Origin: JBBQWR01 sp038210495
GTDB lineage: Bacteria; Planctomycetota; Planctomycetia; Pirellulales; DATAWG01
DNA: 52,827 nucleotides
NCBI GenBank assembly: GCA_038210495.1
Contig: JBBQWR010000043.1
Location: forward strand, 1 to 52,827
Direction: 5' to 3'
Translations under genes and position numbers: made by a program
Notes under the pieces: generated by a model
Databases searched by the model: none
What the model was told of the DNA's origin: nothing
The model's input: the letters and a program-made list of their open reading frames with translations, nothing else
Part shown: positions 24,047-32,070 of the stretch, in pieces
Layout of the letters: each line of letters begins with the position of its first letter
Numbering within the stretch: the stretch's first letter is position 1

Positions 24047-25225
24047 CTAATACCTCCGCACTCGGGCGACTGCCAGCACGCCGCACACGGCCAGGATCAC
24101 ATTGCCCGTCCAGACCGACCACGGCGGCAACACGCCCGACTTGGCTTGCTCCAAGCCCAACAGCAGCAGCGGATAATACACGAGCAGAATCGGCAGAAAG
24201 CAAATGAAAAAACTGGTGAGAAAATCCGAATTGCGGAGCATGATGCCGATCGGGGCGCCAAGCAGCACGAAGAAAAAACAACTGAACCCATTGGCCCAGC
24301 GACGGTCGGGCTCGATCAGCAGCCGGTAATAGCGAACCCGCTCTTCGCTCAGGTGGCGAAGGTCGCTGGACCACTGGCCGCCGGCGAGGCTGGCGAAATC
24401 GCCTGTCGCCATGGCTTCGGCCGATTTCAGCGCGAAGTCTTGCTTCAGTTGATCGATTCGCTGTTGCTGCGTTTTTACTTCGCCGGGCACTTGATACAGC
24501 GCGAGTTCCGAGGCGGGCTTCGCGCCGTGGCGACTGGCTTCGTCAAGCGGGATGACGTATTCCTGCGTATCCTGAAACATGGCCCGCACGCCACCAACGT
24601 CGACCGTGCCGCTACGGCAGATGATCCGCAACGTGCCGGCCTTCAGGTCGCTGCGAATCTCTCCCTCTTCGCAAGTGATCGTGGCCGGCGGGCTATCGTC
24701 GTTGGCGTTGAATGTAAACGTCGGGCGAACGAGTCGCCGGCCATCGACTCGTTTGACGTCGATCGAAAATTGCTTTGTGCTATAGCTCCGCTGCTGCTGG
24801 AGCTTGGCGTAGATAATGTCTTCGACCGACTCGACGATCACGCGCCGCGTGCCGTCGCGGCCCCAAGAGCTGGCGGCGTCATTGAGCCACACGGCGGCCA
24901 AGCTCAATAAGAACGCGAACCCCCAAACGGGATACAAGATCGTCAGCGGCGAGATGCCGCTGGCTTTGATCGCCACAATCTCGTTCGACGACGCCATCCG
25001 CCCATAGATGCTGCAGGCCGCGAACAAGAGCGTGCCGGGCACGGCGTAACGCAAGGCCTCGGGAAGCAGATACGGAATCAGCAGCAAGATTTGCTTCAGC
25101 CCCAGTCCTTGCGAGTACGCTTCTTTCGAGATCAGCACGAGAATCATGAACAAGGTCATCGCCGTCAGCGTGACGGCGAACACCTTGATGATCTCGAGCA
25201 GGACGTAGCGGGTGAGAAGTCGCAA
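24047..25225 (-). CDS. LptF/LptG family permease (YjgP/YjgQ)
   Basis: A 392-residue inner-membrane protein of the lipopolysaccharide-export ABC transporter family. The N-terminal signature is LLTRYVLLEIIKVFAVTLTAM. Membrane segments lie at about residues 12-35, 50-75, 95-115 and three near the C-terminus (from WANGFSCFFFVLLGAPIGIMLR onward). A periplasmic beta-jellyroll lies between (about residues 130-300), with LPYLLPEALRYAVPGTLLF and SSNEIVAIKASGIS before it. Whether it is LptF or LptG is uncertain. It ends a leftward polysaccharide region. Its 5' leader contains GACTCCC heptads. Confidence 0.9.
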   Translation of the reverse strand: MRLLTRYVLLEIIKVFAVTLTAMTLFMILVLISKEAYSQGLGLKQILLLIPYLLPEALRYAVPGTLLFAACSIYGRMASSNEIVAIKASGISPLTILYPVWGFAFLLSLAAVWLNDAASSWGRDGTRRVIVESVEDIIYAKLQQQRSYSTKQFSIDVKRVDGRRLVRPTFTFNANDDSPPATITCEEGEIRSDLKAGTLRIICRSGTVDVGGVRAMFQDTQEYVIPLDEASRHGAKPASELALYQVPGEVKTQQQRIDQLKQDFALKSAEAMATGDFASLAGGQWSSDLRHLSEERVRYYRLLIEPDRRWANGFSCFFFVLLGAPIGIMLRNSDFLTSFFICFLPILLVYYPLLLLGLEQAKSGVLPPWSVWTGNVILAVCGVLAVARVRRY

Positions 25226-25236
25226 GGGGCAAAGTT

Positions 25237-25260
25237 AGTCGGGAGTCGGGAGTCGGGAGT
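25237..25260. repeat. GAGTCGG heptad tract
   Basis: Three perfect AGTCGGG units plus AGT lie 11 bases upstream of the leftward LptF/G start (25225). The sense strand reads ACTCCCG units, as before the MBL and Pat-like genes. Confidence 0.85.
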
Positions 25261-25343
25261 TGAAAAAACGTGGCGAGCCGTGGGCGTCAGCCCCCTGCTC
25301 TCGAGTCAACACAACCAAAAAACAAGGCTAGTCAATCATGCTT

Positions 25344-26828
25344 CTAAGCAGCCTTCGCGGGTGGCAACACGGCAACATTGCGGTCGCCAACATTCAGCGA
25401 TGCATCTTCCTCCGTCGATCGGGTCGTCAACAATGCCGAAACATGCTTCGTCCAACCCGAGGCCGCCATCTGCTCGGACATGATCAGCACGGCCAGTGGA
25501 TAAAAATGCAGCATCAGACGCGTCACGGACGTCATGAGTTGATAATAAACATGCAGCGGCGTGACGATCAGCACGACGAAATACGTGCCCGCCATGCCGG
25601 CAGCCGTGAGGCGCCAGAACCAAACATGGGGCGGCAATCGACCCCGCTTGAGCAGGAGCAGCGAACCGAAGACGCAGGGCCAGATGAGGTTCCAAAATTG
25701 AACGCGAAAAAATTCGCACGCGACGTACCATAGCACAATCGGCGGCCGGCCCGCCAAGAGACGCAACCACCGCGCATCCAGTGTCGCCAAATATGACAGA
25801 TAGTAACCGCTGGGGTGAATCCGCAAATGAACGGCCCCGCACATGGCCAGCAGCGCCACCAACAATCCGATTCCGAGTTCGGCGGATCGCCATTTCGGCC
25901 GTTCGATCCGAACCCGTCTCAGGCCGACGGCAATGGCCAGCGCCGCGCCGCAGCCCACGATCCAGAGCGTTCCTTCGGCCTTTGTCGCCGCCGCCGCGCC
26001 GAGCAACAAAGCGGCGCTGACGGCCGGCCGCCAACTGGGTCGCGTCAACCAGCGAGAAACTTCCATCACGCCGGCGAAGATGAGCGCGGCGGCCGGCACG
26101 TCGGCCGAACCCGACAGACCAGCCCCCTCGAATCCGCTCAAAACAATCGGGGTCAGCAAAAACAGCAAGGCCGTCAGCGCCGAAATCGACTTGTTTTCGA
26201 ATCGCCCGTTTTGAGACGCAAGGACACTCGCCAGCGCCAAGGAGAACGACAGGAAGATGAATTTCAGCCCCTGGTCGCCATAACTGCCGGCGGACCAATA
26301 CAACTGCGATTCGAGCAGCGGCAACGCCATCGGATACGTGGGGTTGAAATGCACTCGGGTCGGGTCGTTGAAGTCTTCTCCCTCGATCGAACCGATGTTG
26401 TAGAGCACCCGGGCCTTGAGAGCGTAAATCGTCCGCGCATCGTATCCGGCAATCTTGGACAACATGCAATGCACGACGCCGCTGCCCACGACGATGAGCA
26501 GCGCCAACCGAGCCAGGCGGGGCAAGTCCGCGATCCAAGCCGGTAGCTGCAACCGCCGCCGGCCGGTCAATTGGCCGGCGATGATCCAGCACCAAGCCAA
26601 AGCGCCGGCGAGCGCGACAGCCATGAAACTCGCGTGGGTGATTCGGCCATCGATGGCGAGCGGCAAGTGCAGCGCCAAACCAACCGCCGCCGCGCCCAGC
26701 AGAAACGACCAGCCATCGGCCAGTACCGGGGGCGCTTCGCCCGACTCGGCGCGAAGCCACGCATTGAGCACCAGACCGATGCCTGAGATCGCCAGCAGAA
26801 ACACGATGGCCCCGCTCGGGTCGATCAT
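25344..26828 (-). CDS. polytopic membrane protein, GT-C glycosyltransferase-like
   Basis: A 494-residue protein with about ten hydrophobic segments from residue 8 on. An extracytoplasmic loop has DARTIYALKARVLYNIG, DPTRVHFNPTYPMALPLLES and QLYWSAGSYGDQGLKF, resembling the first loop of GT39/ArnT-type transferases, which carries an acidic catalytic site. Later segments such as AAATKAEGTLWIVGCGAAL also fit. I infer a lipid-linked sugar transferase or related membrane enzyme. It lacks a soluble C-terminal domain. The ATG overlaps the stop of the gene at 26825 (ATGA), so the two are translationally coupled. Confidence 0.7.
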   Translation of the reverse strand: MIDPSGAIVFLLAISGIGLVLNAWLRAESGEAPPVLADGWSFLLGAAAVGLALHLPLAIDGRITHASFMAVALAGALAWCWIIAGQLTGRRRLQLPAWIADLPRLARLALLIVVGSGVVHCMLSKIAGYDARTIYALKARVLYNIGSIEGEDFNDPTRVHFNPTYPMALPLLESQLYWSAGSYGDQGLKFIFLSFSLALASVLASQNGRFENKSISALTALLFLLTPIVLSGFEGAGLSGSADVPAAALIFAGVMEVSRWLTRPSWRPAVSAALLLGAAAATKAEGTLWIVGCGAALAIAVGLRRVRIERPKWRSAELGIGLLVALLAMCGAVHLRIHPSGYYLSYLATLDARWLRLLAGRPPIVLWYVACEFFRVQFWNLIWPCVFGSLLLLKRGRLPPHVWFWRLTAAGMAGTYFVVLIVTPLHVYYQLMTSVTRLMLHFYPLAVLIMSEQMAASGWTKHVSALLTTRSTEEDASLNVGDRNVAVLPPAKAA

Positions 26829-27643
26829 GGCGCGGGCTCCACGCGACAGACCGAGGCGTCGGTTTCGTCGAACGTCACCACATGCGTAATTCGGTGCTCG
26901 CGAATGAAGTCGGCCGCCTCGACCGTGTCGTTAGGCAATCGCCGATCCCAAAAACCGAGCGGCGGATCGGCAGGAATGTTCGACAGCTGCGGCTGCACGT
27001 GCCAATGCTCCGCCATCCAGCGCATCTCTTGCGGCAGCATGAACACGCGCCGCGGATACACTTCGTAAGCAAATCGCAGGGCCGGCGTATGGCCGTGAAA
27101 CAAAATGCGCGCGTCGGGCGGCAGTTGCTCGCTGACCCAGCGACTAAAGCCCTCGAGCAGCGGAAACTCTTTGCCGTCCTTGACGTAGCTGGGAGTGCGA
27201 TAAACGGCCCGCATCATCACTTGTTGTTGGTTCAGATAGCCTGGATAGCCTTGCCAATACAGCACCGCAGCCAGCGCCTGCGAAGCGGCGAGACCCAGCA
27301 TGGCCCACTGTCGCCAACCCCATAACCCGCACAGTTCGCGAATCTGCTGGCCCGCCCAATAAAAATGATGGCGAGGCTGGCGAATGAAATCTCGAATGAT
27401 CTCAAACGGACGGCGAAGCCACACGCCGTCTCCCTCGAATGTCACGCACCACGCGACATACCCCAGGAACAGCAGCATCGCCGGATTCCGCAGACTGTGC
27501 ATGCGGATCACGATCGGACCCAGCTCGATGCGGCAGGGATGGATCGCCACGGCGACGACGAGCGCGGCGCCCAGCAGCATCAACCAGCCCCCGAGCCGAT
27601 TGAACCGACGGCGTTGCTGAGGTGAGAAGCTAAAGCTGTCCAT
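26825..27643 (-). CDS. membrane-anchored protein coupled to the GT-C-like gene
   Basis: A 272-residue protein with membrane segments at about residues 18-35, 50-66 and 112-130. A soluble domain follows from about residue 140 (EGFSRWVSEQLPPDARILFHGH, RRVFMLPQEMRW, FIREHRITHVVTFDE). That domain resembles the C-terminal periplasmic part of many GT39-like enzymes. I therefore suspect it supplies in trans the part missing from the following gene, with which it overlaps by 4 bases. No known family name is assigned. No Shine-Dalgarno sequence is seen before the ATG. Confidence 0.65.
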   Translation of the reverse strand: MDSFSFSPQQRRRFNRLGGWLMLLGAALVVAVAIHPCRIELGPIVIRMHSLRNPAMLLFLGYVAWCVTFEGDGVWLRRPFEIIRDFIRQPRHHFYWAGQQIRELCGLWGWRQWAMLGLAASQALAAVLYWQGYPGYLNQQQVMMRAVYRTPSYVKDGKEFPLLEGFSRWVSEQLPPDARILFHGHTPALRFAYEVYPRRVFMLPQEMRWMAEHWHVQPQLSNIPADPPLGFWDRRLPNDTVEAADFIREHRITHVVTFDETDASVCRVEPAP

Positions 27644-27673
27644 GGGCCGCGTCGGTTCAACCGGTAGACAACC

Positions 27674-27738
27674 TAAAGGCTCTCACAAAACCGCCGGGGA
27701 TTGTCCCCTTCGTCGAGACGGTTTTATGAGGGCTTCTA
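27674..27738. repeat. nested palindrome with GGGGATTGTCCCC centre
   Basis: Outer arms AGGCTCTCACAAAACCG and CGGTTTTATGAGGGCTT pair with a few wobbles. Inside is GGGGATTGTCCCC. A second element of the same plan is at 39957-40021. This one lies between the DegT gene (ends 27826) and the start at 27643. Confidence 0.75.
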
Positions 27739-27825
27739 AACGGGCTCATCGTTGGCGCAGGATGGTCGCCAAATGGGGTCGATAGATCGTCGAGGGAATA
27801 GAAACGAATCGTTTACGCTCAAAGC

Positions 27826-28944
27826 TCAAGCCGCCAGGGCTCGACGCGGGGCCAGCAACTGCTGGCATACATAGTGAATCTGCTGGTGCGTTAGCTCCGC
27901 ATACATGGGCAAACTAAGACACTCGTCGGCCCAAGCTTCGGACTGGGCGAGCGAACGGGTCGCGGGCGCCAGCGTTTGATAAGCCTTCAGCCGATGCACG
28001 GGAAACGGATAGTGGATGCCCGCTCCAACTCCTTGCCGCTCGAAGTGCTGCAACTTTTCTGCCCGATCGCGCACGCGAATGGCGTAGAGGTGATAGGCAT
28101 GGGAACTGCCCGCCTCGACGGGCGCCGGCAACACGACATCATCCCGAACGTCGAGCAAGTTGTCGTAGGCCGCGGCATGATCGCGACGGCGAGCATTCCA
28201 CTGGGCCAAGTGCTTGAGCTTCACTCGCAGGACGGCGGCTTGGACGCTGTCGAGCCGGCTGTTGAACGCGACTTCCTCATGATGATATTTCTTGCGCGAG
28301 CCCCAGTTGCGCATCAGCCGCAGCCGGTCGGCGAGTATGGCGTCGCCCGTGGTGATCGCGCCGCCATCGCCATAGGCGCCTAGATTTTTGCCCGGATAGA
28401 AGCTGAACGCCGCGGCGACCCCCAAGCTACCCGCCGGCCGACCCTTGTAGCTCGCCCCGTGCGCCTGGCAAGCGTCTTCGATAACGAGCAGATCGTGGGC
28501 CTTGGCAATCTTGTCAATGGGGTCCATGTCGGCGCAGCGGCCGTACAAGTGGACCGGCAAGATGGCCCGCGTCCGGGGCGTGATGGCGGCTTCGATTTGA
28601 GCCGGATCGATCAGGCCGTCTTCGCGCTTGACGTCGACCAGCACGGGCTTGGCGCCGGCCAGGCTAACGCCCAGCGCGCTGGCCACGAACGTGAACGCCG
28701 GCACGATCACTTCATCGCCCGCTCCGATTTCAAGAGCGCGGAAAATCAGGTGCAGCGCATCCGTCCCGCTCGCGACGCCGATGCAATGATCGGTATCGCA
28801 AAAAGCCGCGAACTCGCTCTCGAACTGAGCGACCGGCGGACCGAGGACGAAACACGTTTCGTCGAGCACGGTCTGGATCGCGGCATTTACTTCTTCGCGA
28901 ATCGCCTTGTATTGCGCTTTTAGATCAACGAGGGGTATTTGCAT
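27826..28944 (-). CDS. DegT/DnrJ/EryC1 PLP sugar aminotransferase (1)
   Basis: A 372-residue PLP-dependent sugar-nucleotide aminotransferase. It starts with PLVDLKAQYKAIREEV. The PLP lysine is K186 in SFYPGKNLGAYGDGGA. Other conserved parts are GVASGTDALHLIFRAL, VPAFTFVASA, PVHLYGRCADMDPI, VIEDACQAHG and FNSRLDSVQAAVL. It transfers an amino group from glutamate to a keto-sugar nucleotide. Gene order (Gfo/Idh 36 bases upstream, then GT2 and an LbH acetyltransferase) fits a WbpE-like step making a 3-amino sugar (inference). No Shine-Dalgarno sequence is evident. Confidence 0.9.
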   Translation of the reverse strand: MQIPLVDLKAQYKAIREEVNAAIQTVLDETCFVLGPPVAQFESEFAAFCDTDHCIGVASGTDALHLIFRALEIGAGDEVIVPAFTFVASALGVSLAGAKPVLVDVKREDGLIDPAQIEAAITPRTRAILPVHLYGRCADMDPIDKIAKAHDLLVIEDACQAHGASYKGRPAGSLGVAAAFSFYPGKNLGAYGDGGAITTGDAILADRLRLMRNWGSRKKYHHEEVAFNSRLDSVQAAVLRVKLKHLAQWNARRRDHAAAYDNLLDVRDDVVLPAPVEAGSSHAYHLYAIRVRDRAEKLQHFERQGVGAGIHYPFPVHRLKAYQTLAPATRSLAQSEAWADECLSLPMYAELTHQQIHYVCQQLLAPRRALAA

Positions 28945-28980
28945 GGAATGGGGGGCTAAAGGTTCGACGATCGATGTTCG

Positions 28981-30033
28981 TTAGGCGGCGCGAACCAGGG
29001 GTCGCGCCGCATGGGCCACGGGCGTCATCAACGAGCGATTTCGCATGGACTCCTCGGCGGCTTCGAGGGCCCCCACGACTCGCAGTCCGAGTTGGCCGTC
29101 ATTAATCGGCTTGGCGCCGGTCTGGATACAGTCCAGGAAATGCTGACACTCGGCGTCGAGCGGCTGAGCGGCGTCGATCCGAGGGATGACGACGTCGCCG
29201 CTGCGAATTTGCATCCGAAAGGTTCCGAACGAGTCGGCATAGGCTTCGCTGCGTTCGACGTCGACCGACTTGTGATAAACGCGGACCGGCTCGTTTAAAT
29301 CGATATCGTTCCAAACGACCATCTGCCGTTCGCCGACGACCGTGATCTCACGGACCTTTTGCGGGTTGAGCCAACTCGCATGGACGCAGGCTTGCACTTT
29401 GTCGGGATAAGCGAAGTTCGCGACCACGACGTCTTCCACGTTCGGATTCAAGTACGACGTGCCGCAAGCCGTGACCTGGAGCGGCTCGGCATCCAGCCAG
29501 TAGTTGAAGATGCTCACGTCGTGCGAGCCCAGATCCCACAAGGCGTTCACATCCGAGCGGAAGGGGCCCAAGTTGGTGCGCGACGAAAAGATGTAGCGGA
29601 TGCTGCCCAGGTCGCCCCGATCGATGAGATTCTTCACGGCCCGAATGCCGTTGTTGAACAGAAACACATGGCCGACGCACAACACGCGTCGCCGCCGCTG
29701 CGCGATGGCGACGAGTTCTTGGGCCTCGGCAACGCTCCTGGCGAGCGGCTTTTCGACCAGCACGTGCTTGCCCGCCTCGAGCGCCATTTTGGTCAGCTCG
29801 AAGTGCGTGTCGGTCGGCGTCGCGATCACGACCGCCTGAGCCGCCGGATCGCCGATCGTGGCTTTGGCGTCCGTGCTGCAATTGATCGTGGGCGAGATAT
29901 TTCGCCGCACCGTGGCCAGTCGCGACTCGGACAAATCGCACACCGTGCCGACCTCGGCCCGCTGGCTATTGATGAACGCCCGGACGAGGTTGGGACCCCA
30001 GTGTCCGAGGCCGATGAAGTTGACGGTCGTCAC
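28981..30033 (-). CDS. Gfo/Idh/MocA sugar-nucleotide dehydrogenase
   Basis: A 350-residue NAD(P)-dependent dehydrogenase. The Rossmann motif is NFIGLGHWGPNLVRAF. The signature EKPLA is in HVLVEKPLARSVAEA, and GHVFLFNNGIRAVK and LWDLGSHDVSIFNYWL follow. These features match the dehydrogenases that sit beside DegT aminotransferases and LbH acetyltransferases and oxidise UDP-GlcNAcA at C3 (WbpB type). The start is GTG, with GGAG 7 bases upstream. It lies in a compact four-gene leftward run (acetyltransferase, GT2, this gene, aminotransferase). Confidence 0.9.
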   Translation of the reverse strand: MTTVNFIGLGHWGPNLVRAFINSQRAEVGTVCDLSESRLATVRRNISPTINCSTDAKATIGDPAAQAVVIATPTDTHFELTKMALEAGKHVLVEKPLARSVAEAQELVAIAQRRRRVLCVGHVFLFNNGIRAVKNLIDRGDLGSIRYIFSSRTNLGPFRSDVNALWDLGSHDVSIFNYWLDAEPLQVTACGTSYLNPNVEDVVVANFAYPDKVQACVHASWLNPQKVREITVVGERQMVVWNDIDLNEPVRVYHKSVDVERSEAYADSFGTFRMQIRSGDVVIPRIDAAQPLDAECQHFLDCIQTGAKPINDGQLGLRVVGALEAAEESMRNRSLMTPVAHAARPLVRAA

Positions 30034-30084
30034 AGGTCGCTCCGTAGCGTGATTCGACGGTGAAATGTGTTGGAAATCGGAAGG

Positions 30085-30807
30085 TTAGCTTCGCAGGCCT
30101 AGGCCCAGCAAAAACACCGGCCGCAAGATATCCCACCAACCGACGATCGGTTTCATCTTGGTGATACCGAGCTTCTTGGATGGATAGATTTTAGTGCAGG
30201 GGACTTCGATGTGCCGGTAGCCGCAGGTGATCAGCTTGTAGAGCAAATAGACTTCGAGACCGTAGCCGTCGAGCCAGCGCTGGTCGAGCCGGACGCGCGA
30301 ATCGTCGAGGCACGACAGCCGCACGGCGCGGAAGCCGTTGGTCGTTTCGGTAAGTTTCTTTCGCGTAATCCAGCTCATCAGCCAAGGGTGCATGCGCGTG
30401 GCCACCTTGCGATAGGCCGGCATATCGCCGCCATAGCCGCCGCCACCCAAATACCGCGAGCCGATCACCAAATCGCTCGTCTCCGCCACGATCGGATCGA
30501 GCAATCGCGGAATCTCCGCCGGATTGTCTTTGTTGTTGCCCGCCATGATGACGGCGATATCGAAGCCCTGCTCGCGGGCGCGATGTAGTCCGGCGCGCAG
30601 CGCGGCGCCAACTCCGGCTACCCGACCCATCGATAGCACTTCCGCGCCGCCGGCCGCCGCGACCTGCGGAGTGCGGTCCGTCGAGCCGTCGTCGATCACC
30701 AGCAGTTGGTCCACGACATCGCGCGGCGTCCGGGCGACCACTTGCCCGATCTTCTGTTCCTCGTTGTACGCGGGAACGATCGCGATGATGCGTTTGGATT
30801 GATACAT
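30085..30807 (-). CDS. family 2 glycosyltransferase (dolichyl-phosphate-type)
   Basis: A 240-residue GT2 enzyme. The GT-A fold is shown by IIAIVPAYNEEQKIGQVV, LLVIDDGSTDRTPQVA, GAALRAGLHRAREQGFD and GNNKDNPAEI (in place of a plain DxD). DLVIGSRYLGGGGYGG and NGFRAVRLSCL follow. It lacks long membrane segments, although the C-terminus (ILRPVFLLGLGL) may touch the membrane. It probably makes a polyprenyl-phosphate sugar or adds a sugar to a lipid carrier. The same frame is open upstream to 31329, but the ATG at 30807 starts the family homology, 17 bases after the stop of the preceding gene. Confidence 0.88.
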   Translation of the reverse strand: MYQSKRIIAIVPAYNEEQKIGQVVARTPRDVVDQLLVIDDGSTDRTPQVAAAGGAEVLSMGRVAGVGAALRAGLHRAREQGFDIAVIMAGNNKDNPAEIPRLLDPIVAETSDLVIGSRYLGGGGYGGDMPAYRKVATRMHPWLMSWITRKKLTETTNGFRAVRLSCLDDSRVRLDQRWLDGYGLEVYLLYKLITCGYRHIEVPCTKIYPSKKLGITKMKPIVGWWDILRPVFLLGLGLRS

Positions 30808-30824
30808 TCGTCGGGCGGTTCGTT

Positions 30825-31439
30825 TTAGGCTGACCTGCGCAACGGTTGTTGTCGCGGCAATTGCGGGGCATGAACTACGGAACGAGGAGCCAACTTCACG
30901 CCGCACACAAGACATTGCCGCGCGTCGTTCAATCGACCGCCGCATGCGCAAACCAGTCCCACGACTCGCGCGGGATTGCCCACGACTTGCTCGTGAGCAT
31001 TCACGTCGCGCGTGACAACGGCGCCGGCGCCGACCATCGCATGTTCGCCGATCGTAACGCCGGGCAAGATCACCGCGCCCGCTCCGAGACTCGCGCCGCG
31101 GCAAATTGTCGTCGGCGTCAGCCAATTGGCCACCGATGCATAACGCTTGGCGACCTCGGGCATGCGCGGGCTGCGGGGCGTCCGATCGTTGGTGAACAGG
31201 ACACCCGGGCCGATGAACGTGTCGTCGCCGATCGTGACGCCGTCCCAAATCAGCACGCCATTCTTGACGGTCACCCGGTCGCCGAGCTTGGCGCCCGATT
31301 CGATGAAGGCATGGTCGCCGATGTTGCAATCGCGTCCCACGATCGCGCCGCTCATCACATGGGCAAAGGCCCAGACGCGCGTTCCATCGCCGACCTGCTC
31401 CGATTCGCAGAGGGCCAGCCGATGCGTGAAGATGCCCAT
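30825..31439 (-). CDS. LbH-fold sugar N-acetyltransferase (WbpD-like)
   Basis: A 204-residue left-handed beta-helix acyltransferase. Hexapeptide repeats run over residues 15-150 (FAHVMSGAIVGRDCNIGDHAFIES, VLIWDGVTIGDDTFIGPGVLF). The segment LFTNDRTPRSP is typical of the WbpD/WlaI group that acetylates the 3-amino group of UDP sugars. A short Cys-containing tail (VCACGGRLNDARQCLVCG) could bind zinc and is less usual. AAGGCG lies 8 bases before the ATG. It is the first gene of the leftward run and sets the likely function of the whole cluster. Confidence 0.88.
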   Translation of the reverse strand: MGIFTHRLALCESEQVGDGTRVWAFAHVMSGAIVGRDCNIGDHAFIESGAKLGDRVTVKNGVLIWDGVTIGDDTFIGPGVLFTNDRTPRSPRMPEVAKRYASVANWLTPTTICRGASLGAGAVILPGVTIGEHAMVGAGAVVTRDVNAHEQVVGNPARVVGLVCACGGRLNDARQCLVCGVKLAPRSVVHAPQLPRQQPLRRSA

Positions 31440-31790
31440 CCTTGGCGCCTTAAATTGTGCGGGAATCGCCGGTCAACGCCCGCCGATCCATGGCGGCGCG
31501 CTGGGCCAACGAAGCGAACTATTTACCGGGTTGGGCGGCTTATCGCAAGACCACTATCGATGCGGCTAAGTTTTAAGCACGTTGATACTTGCCGCACAAT
31601 TTGACCTGCCGTTACCCATCGGTTCGTCGTCATCGGAATAGAGCCGCGCACGGAAGTAAGCGCCGGGCACGGTTTGCTCGCCTCAAGATGCTTGTCGCAC
31701 GCCGCGGGCGCAAGTAAACTTGGGCAAGCGGAGTTTTTTAACCAGCGTTTTTATTCGACTTCCAGCTAGCAGAGCATCCAAATTCCTACC
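31440..31790. other. divergent intergenic region, 351 bases
   Basis: It lies between the leftward acetyltransferase operon and the rightward small membrane-protein gene and should hold both promoters. It contains a GAGCCGCGCACGGAAGTAAGC element at 31641-31665, also seen at 3501-3527. No gene is seen. Confidence 0.5.
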
Positions 31791-32024
31791 ATGCATCCTC
31801 TAACTCATCTCTGCCGCGCGAGCTCCAAAATTCTCACCCCGGTAATCGCCTGGCTAGGGTTCGCCCAGTCGGCTTGGGCTGCGGCCGGGGCGCCCGAGGT
31901 TGTCGAGAAAAGCTACGTCAAGTCGTTCGCGATCGTCGTCTTGGGCTGCCTGTTGGGACTGCTCATTGTCTGCCGGTCGGCCCACCGCACGACCGAAGTC
32001 CAATACGATGACGACGACAATTAA
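31791..32024 (+). CDS. small single-pass membrane protein
   Basis: A 77-residue protein. An N-terminal hydrophobic stretch (about residues 14-30, ending AQSAWAAAG) looks like a signal peptide. A membrane helix follows at about residues 44-61 (SFAIVVLGCLLGLLIVC), then a short cytosolic tail with RSAHRTTEVQ and a run of four Asp. The pattern 'KSY(V)-long helix-VCR(P/S)' is one I know from small planctomycete proteins of unknown role. It lies alone between two leftward transcription units. Confidence 0.65.
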   Translation: MHPLTHLCRASSKILTPVIAWLGFAQSAWAAAGAPEVVEKSYVKSFAIVVLGCLLGLLIVCRSAHRTTEVQYDDDDN

Positions 32025-32070
32025 AAGCTCTCGCAAGACGGGACAATGACCCGAATGTTGTCGGTGATTC

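Noticed and set aside
30808..31329. N-terminal extension of the GT2 frame to 31329
   Set aside because: It runs inside the acetyltransferase gene in another phase and is Arg-rich without GT similarity. The family begins at the ATG at 30807.
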